Shown here: one piece after another, positions 8,401 through 10,655 of the stretch
Layout: each line of letters starts with the position of its first letter
Numbering within the stretch: position 1 is the first letter of the stretch
From: a bacterium
GTDB taxonomy: Bacteria; Auribacterota; Auribacteria; Auribacterales; Auribacteraceae
Direction of reading: 5' to 3'
Length of the DNA stretch: 10,655 nucleotides
NCBI GenBank assembly: GCA_021161885.1
Contig: JAGGZS010000305.1
Location: 1-10,655 of the forward strand
Made by a program: the position numbers and the translations under genes
The notes under the pieces: generated by a model
What the model saw: only the letters and a program-made list of their open reading frames with translations
Database searches by the model: none
What the model was told of the DNA's origin: nothing

Positions 8401-9553
8401 ATTAGAAAAGTATTCTGTTGTTATCGGCTCTGTTATTAGCGTATTAGATGGCGGGGAAGTAAAAAAAGGCGAAGCTTTTGTTAAATGGGATCCTTACAGT
8501 ATACCCATTCTCTCTGAGAAAAAAGGTAATGTTAGATTTACCGATATCATTGAAGGCGTAACCATGAAAAAAGAAATCGATGAATCTACCGGACTCGTCG
8601 GTACGGTTATTATTGAACACCGTGAAGAACTTCATCCGCAGATTGTTCTATATAATGACGAAGATGAAGTTATTGCGCAATATTCTATACCGGCGGGAGC
8701 TCATATAGTTGTTGAAGATTCTCAAAGCGTAAACGGTGGTAGTTTATTGGCAAAAACACCAAGAAAAGTAAGCAAAACTAAAGATATTACAGGCGGGCTG
8801 CCGAGAGTCGCGGAGTTGTTTGAAGCTCGAAGACCTAAAGAAGCGGCCGAAATAGCAAAAATTGACGGGATAGTCGAATTTGGCGGAGTAGTTAAAGGTA
8901 AACGAAGAATTATCGTAAGAGACCCGGAAACTGGCGCTGAGGAAGAACATTTTACTTCTCATGGTAAACATCTTACGGTTTATAAAGGTGATAGAGTCAA
9001 AAAGGGGCAGCAACTGACCGAAGGACCTATCGTCCCCCAGGAAATTCTGCAGGTCTGCGGTCCTAAAGAATTGCAGGAGTATCTTGTTAATCAGATTCAG
9101 GAAGTTTATAGATTGCAGGGTGTGGAAATTAACGATAAACATATTGAAATTATTATTCGCCAGATGTTGAAAAAGGTGCGTATTACTGAACCGGGAGATA
9201 CTCCGTTTTTATATGGCGAGCAAGTAGATAAGATTTATTTTAATAAAGTAAATAAAAGCGTTATTGAAAAAGGCGGTAAACCCGCTGAAGCAACTACAAT
9301 TCTACAAGGTATAACTAAGGCTTCATTAAGTACAAATAGTTTTATATCCGCCGCTTCTTTTCAGGAAACGACTCGAGTCCTGACCGATGCCGCCGCCTCC
9401 GGCAGGGAAGATATATTACACGGTTTTAAAGAAAATGTAATTATGGGGCACTTAATTCCCGCGGGACCCGGATTTAAAAGCTATTCTGAATTTGAAATAG
9501 AAGCTGAATTACCGGAAGTAGCAGCAGTTGCAGAAGATGAAAAAAATACTTGA
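5498..9553 (+). CDS. rpoC: DNA-directed RNA polymerase subunit beta'
   Basis: Largest RNA polymerase subunit, holding the catalytic magnesium; complete at 1351 residues (E. coli 1407). In order: the N-terminal zinc site C71, C73, C86, C89 (CSCG...CDRCG); sigma-binding clamp helices at about 266-311; the catalytic NADFDGD with D461, D463, D465; the region before the bridge helix with DSGARGSRQQIRQLAGMRG (about 705-723); the bridge helix at about 743-780; the second zinc site C791, C865, C872, C875; and the trigger loop TQLTMRTFHIGG with M909 and H913. Between FHIGGTAS (ending at 919) and DITGGLPRV (starting at 1096) lie about 175 residues, where polymerases without the insert have under 10. 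This is an SI3-type trigger-loop insert, probably built of sandwich-barrel hybrid motifs. The C-terminus keeps SFQETTRVLTDAA and an acidic tail. It starts with TTG 24 bases after rpoB, which implies co-transcription and probably matched synthesis of the two subunits. Confidence 0.99.
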   Translation: MTKRIIDSYSDYNLRGNFDKVTIRIASPEVIHSWSRGEVKNPETINYRTFKPEKGGLFCERIFGPTKDWECSCGKYKRIKHKGAICDRCGVEVTQSKVRRERMGHIELAVPVSHIWFFKTMPSRIGNILELSTRSLERILYYEDYVVVDQGSTPLEKKQLLSEMEYREAHAKYSDAFKAMVGAEAIRELLDKENLEALSAELRTKMLKTKSKQTLKKISKRLKIIEGFRNSKNNPAWMVMSVVPVIPPDLRPLVPLEGGRFATSDLNDLYRRVINRNNRLKSILELKTPEVIIRNEKRMLQEAVDALFDNGRHGRPVVGTGNRPLKSLSDMLKGKQGRFRQNLLGKRVDYSGRSVIVVGPELKLHQCGLPKKMAMELFEPFIIRRLKEQGSIHTIRSAKKMIERGAPEVWDILEEVTKGHPILLNRAPTLHRLGIQAFEPILVEGKALRIHPLVCAAFNADFDGDQMAVHVPLSTEAQLETRMLMLASNNIFSPSSGKPITTPSQDITLGCYYLTKELPCATEKMRCFANNEEVLLAFNNKIITIHEKIKVKLNDEIIKTTVGRIIFNEIMPPEIEYINHELNKKGLGSLVMDCYKIIGHNRTVDLLDRLKTLGFEAATNAGISISIDDMIIPSAKKELLNTARAEIDEVERQYHSGSITDGERYNKIIDIWTHTTDTVSEVMYGGLKEAQSEHQINPVFMMVDSGARGSRQQIRQLAGMRGLMAKPSGEIIETPILSNFREGLSVLEYFTSTHGARKGLADTALKTADSGYLTRRLVDVSQDVIVTIDNCNTLNGILVKAIFEGEDEIISLHDRIIGRVVLDDIINPATGDLICEADTTVSKEIANQIVKSGITQVKIRSVLTCEVGTGICKKCYGLDLATGKDVELGEAVGIIAAQSIGEPGTQLTMRTFHIGGTASQVFKQPQIVAKNDGIAHYHDLRVVTTKENTSIVLNKNGLISVTTPEGRELEKYSVVIGSVISVLDGGEVKKGEAFVKWDPYSIPILSEKKGNVRFTDIIEGVTMKKEIDESTGLVGTVIIEHREELHPQIVLYNDEDEVIAQYSIPAGAHIVVEDSQSVNGGSLLAKTPRKVSKTKDITGGLPRVAELFEARRPKEAAEIAKIDGIVEFGGVVKGKRRIIVRDPETGAEEEHFTSHGKHLTVYKGDRVKKGQQLTEGPIVPQEILQVCGPKELQEYLVNQIQEVYRLQGVEINDKHIEIIIRQMLKKVRITEPGDTPFLYGEQVDKIYFNKVNKSVIEKGGKPAEATTILQGITKASLSTNSFISAASFQETTRVLTDAAASGREDILHGFKENVIMGHLIPAGPGFKSYSEFEIEAELPEVAAVAEDEKNT

Positions 9554-9578
9554 AAAAAAATATAAAAGAGTATATAGT
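9550..9578 (+). promoter_or_regulatory. Candidate sigma70-type promoter for rpsL-rpsG
   Basis: TTGAAA at 9550-9555 (5 of 6 to TTGACA, overlapping the rpoC stop) and TATAGT at 9573-9578 (5 of 6 to TATAAT) are separated by exactly 17 bases. Transcription would start near 9585, about 44 bases before the rpsL ATG. The imperfect palindrome AGTTTGTAAACT (9576-9587) overlaps the end of the -10 and could be an operator, or chance. The spacer is very AT-rich, so a chance match is quite possible. Confidence 0.4.
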
Positions 9579-9628
9579 TTGTAAACTTTAGTATTTTGAT
9601 GGGAAATTTATAGTAAAAGGAGATATTA

Positions 9629-10003
9629 ATGCCCACAATAAATCAGTTAATTAAAAACGGTAGAAAAAAAGGGAGGAAAAAAGTAAATACTCCTGCTCTA
9701 AAAGCATGTCCTCAAAAGCGTGGTGTGTGCTTGCAAGTTAAAACTCAAACACCTAAAAAGCCCAATTCGGCTTTACGTAAAATCGCCAGGGTACGGCTTT
9801 CCAACTCAATGGAAGTTACAGCTTATATTCCTGGAGTGGGACATAATCTTCAAGAGCACTCTATCGTACTGATTCGCGGCGGCAGGGTTAAGGATTTACC
9901 GGGTGTCCGATACCATATTATACGCGGTACACTTGATACCGCAGGTGTGGAAAGCAGACAGCAGGGACGGTCAAAATATGGTGCGAAAGCTCCCAAAAAA
10001 TAA
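9629..10003 (+). CDS. rpsL: 30S ribosomal protein S12
   Basis: S12 lies at the decoding centre of the 30S subunit, contacts helices 18, 27 and 44 of 16S rRNA and affects tRNA selection accuracy. Its 124 residues equal the E. coli length. Visible are the basic N-terminal extension (NGRKKGRKK), PALKACPQKRGVC, TPKKPNSALRK (residues 42-51), GHNLQEHS, RGGRVKDLPGVRYH (83-96) and the ARSKYG-like tail GRSKYGAK. Positions altered in streptomycin-resistant or dependent mutants (K43/K44, K88, P91 counting Met) are wild type. D89, the residue methylthiolated by RimO in E. coli, is present. GGAG ends 6 bases before the ATG. It lies 75 bases after rpoC and 21 before rpsG, so it probably heads an rpsL-rpsG unit, with or without readthrough from rpoBC. 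Confidence 0.98.
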   Translation: MPTINQLIKNGRKKGRKKVNTPALKACPQKRGVCLQVKTQTPKKPNSALRKIARVRLSNSMEVTAYIPGVGHNLQEHSIVLIRGGRVKDLPGVRYHIIRGTLDTAGVESRQQGRSKYGAKAPKK

Positions 10004-10024
10004 GTGGGTTAGGAGATAAGTTAA

Positions 10025-10498
10025 ATGTCAAGAAGAAGACGGGCTGTTAAACGTGTTGTATTGCCTGATTCACGATTTAATTCGGTGGATGCAGCAAAAT
10101 TTATTAATATTATTATGATAAAAGGTAAAAAAAGTATCGCTCAAAGAGTGTTTTATAATGCTTTATCTGTCGCGGGTGAACGTGTCGGAGAAAAAGATTT
10201 GATTAAAGTTTTTAATCAAGCTATCAATAATGTAAAACCTATTTTAGAAGTGAAATCCCGCAGAGTCGGCGGAGCGACCTATCAAGTCCCTATAGAAGTT
10301 TCTTCAGAAAGACAGTTTGCGCTTGCCGCAAGATGGATTATAGGTTTCTCAAGACAACGTAAAGGGCAGCCTATGCAGGAATGTCTGGCCGCTGAATTTG
10401 TTGATGCTTATAAAAATCAGGGTTCAGCTATAAAAAAACGTGAAGATACCCATAAAATGGCTGAAGCTAATAAAGCCTTCGCTCATTATAGATGGTAA
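10025..10498 (+). CDS. rpsG: 30S ribosomal protein S7
   Basis: S7 is a primary 16S rRNA-binding protein that nucleates folding of the 30S head and lines the E site near the mRNA exit. The 157-residue protein is complete. It begins with the standard basic MSRRRRAVKR and has LPDSRFNSVDAAKFINIIMIKGKKSIA, the VKSRRVGGATYQVPIEV segment with its characteristic beta hairpin (about 76-92), the ARWII helix, and the usual KREDTHKMAEANKAFAHYRW end. AGGAG lies 9 bases before the ATG, and only 21 bases separate it from rpsL, so the two are almost certainly co-transcribed. In E. coli S7 represses its own operon by binding between rpsL and rpsG; this 21-base gap is too short for a comparable structured target. 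Third codon positions are strongly A/T (6 of the first 35 end in G or C). Confidence 0.98.
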   Translation: MSRRRRAVKRVVLPDSRFNSVDAAKFINIIMIKGKKSIAQRVFYNALSVAGERVGEKDLIKVFNQAINNVKPILEVKSRRVGGATYQVPIEVSSERQFALAARWIIGFSRQRKGQPMQECLAAEFVDAYKNQGSAIKKREDTHKMAEANKAFAHYRW

Positions 10499-10508
10499 AA
10501 AATAGCTA

Positions 10509-10514
10509 TATAAT
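10509..10514 (+). promoter_or_regulatory. Candidate -10 element upstream of tuf
   Basis: A perfect TATAAT sits 35 bases before the tuf ATG, at the right place to start a short leader. I find no good -35 at 16-18 bases (best 3 of 6) and no extended TGn, so this is weak. An 8-base palindrome, ATAGCTAT (10502-10509), abuts it. Separate transcription of tuf would fit its high demand but is not shown. Confidence 0.25.
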
Positions 10515-10549
10515 GCAATAATTTAAAATATAAAAAGAAGGAGAGAGAA

Positions 10550-10655
10550 ATGGCAAAGGAGAAATTCGAGAGGACAAAACCGCATGTGAATATCGGTACG
10601 ATAGGGCACGTAGATCACGGTAAGACCACGTTGACCGCGGCCATCACGATGACGC
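10550..10655 (+). CDS. tuf: Elongation factor Tu, 3'-truncated by the window edge
   Basis: EF-Tu is the GTPase that delivers aminoacyl-tRNA to the ribosomal A site. Only the first 35 codons are in the window, but they match the family start: MAKEKFERTKPHVNIGTIGH followed by VDHGKTTLTAAITMT. The nucleotide-binding P-loop GHVDHGKT is at residues 19-26, with K25 and T26 for phosphate and magnesium contacts. AAGGAG (10538-10543) lies 6 bases before the ATG. The gene follows rpsG after 51 bases, with no fusA between. Codon choice differs sharply from its neighbours: 24 of these 35 codons end in G or C, against 6 of the first 35 in rpsG and 10 in rpsL. The rest of the protein is outside the window, so intactness cannot be judged. 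Confidence 0.96.
   Translation, partial: MAKEKFERTKPHVNIGTIGHVDHGKTTLTAAITMT

Noticed and set aside
8744..9142. 132-codon minus-strand open frame rich in Phe and Ser inside rpoC
   Set aside because: The Phe/Ser richness comes from reading A-rich plus-strand codons (GAA, AAA) in reverse; the opposing strand encodes conserved beta' sequence.
9755..9905. Streptomycin-resistance changes in rpsL
   Set aside because: The Lys pair in TPKKPNS, and the Lys and Pro in VKDLPGV, are all wild type.
1..10655. A novel defence, mobile or biosynthetic system
   Set aside because: Both strands were considered; every sizeable interval is occupied by a recognised housekeeping gene, the spacers are at most 75 bases, and I see no direct-repeat array, transposase, integrase or tRNA.

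Overview
The window is a contiguous, all-plus-strand stretch of core translation and transcription genes. In order: the 3' part of rplA (L1), rplJ (L10), rplL (L7/L12), rpoB (RNAP beta), rpoC (RNAP beta'), rpsL (S12), rpsG (S7) and the first 35 codons of tuf (EF-Tu). It is the classic bacterial 'beta operon' fused to the start of the 'str operon'. I see no mobile element, CRISPR array, RNA gene, foreign island or new system.

Organism: a bacterium with AT-rich coding sequence (third positions mostly A/T, long A and T runs between genes). The RNA polymerase has the Gram-negative architecture. Beta carries inserts at the SI1 and SI2 positions but lacks the roughly 50-residue C-terminal-half insert of E. 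coli beta, and beta' has a large SI3-type insert in the trigger loop. Several local beta and L1 motifs (for example the Arg-rich DRRRRRRKIL segment, and MPTPK rather than MPNPK in L1) look to me most like chlamydia and other PVC-superphylum or nearby candidate phyla. That placement comes from memory of family sequences, not from a tree, and is tentative.

Layout: rplA, rplJ and rplL (1-1669) are separated by 28 and 42 bases, each downstream gene having a good Shine-Dalgarno site. A 66-base spacer that can fold in two competing ways separates rplL from rpoB. rpoB and rpoC (1736-9553) are 24 bases apart and fill most of the window; rpoC uses a TTG start. A 75-base AT-rich spacer with a promoter-like sequence precedes rpsL-rpsG (9629-10498). 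A 51-base spacer then leads directly into tuf, without the fusA gene (EF-G) that often sits there. No stretch of 300 bases lacks a gene.

How the genes work together: L1 forms the L1 stalk at the ribosomal E site; L10 and L7/L12 form the stalk that recruits translation GTPases such as EF-Tu. S12 and S7 lie at the decoding centre and in the 30S head. Beta and beta' form the catalytic core of RNA polymerase. Co-transcription would link ribosome and polymerase supply.

Most worth a second look: the two-way foldable rplL-rpoB spacer; the sharp rise in GC at third codon positions at tuf; the missing fusA; an Asn in place of the conserved Gly of the L1 TMG RNA-binding motif; and an L7/L12 with about 15 extra N-terminal residues.
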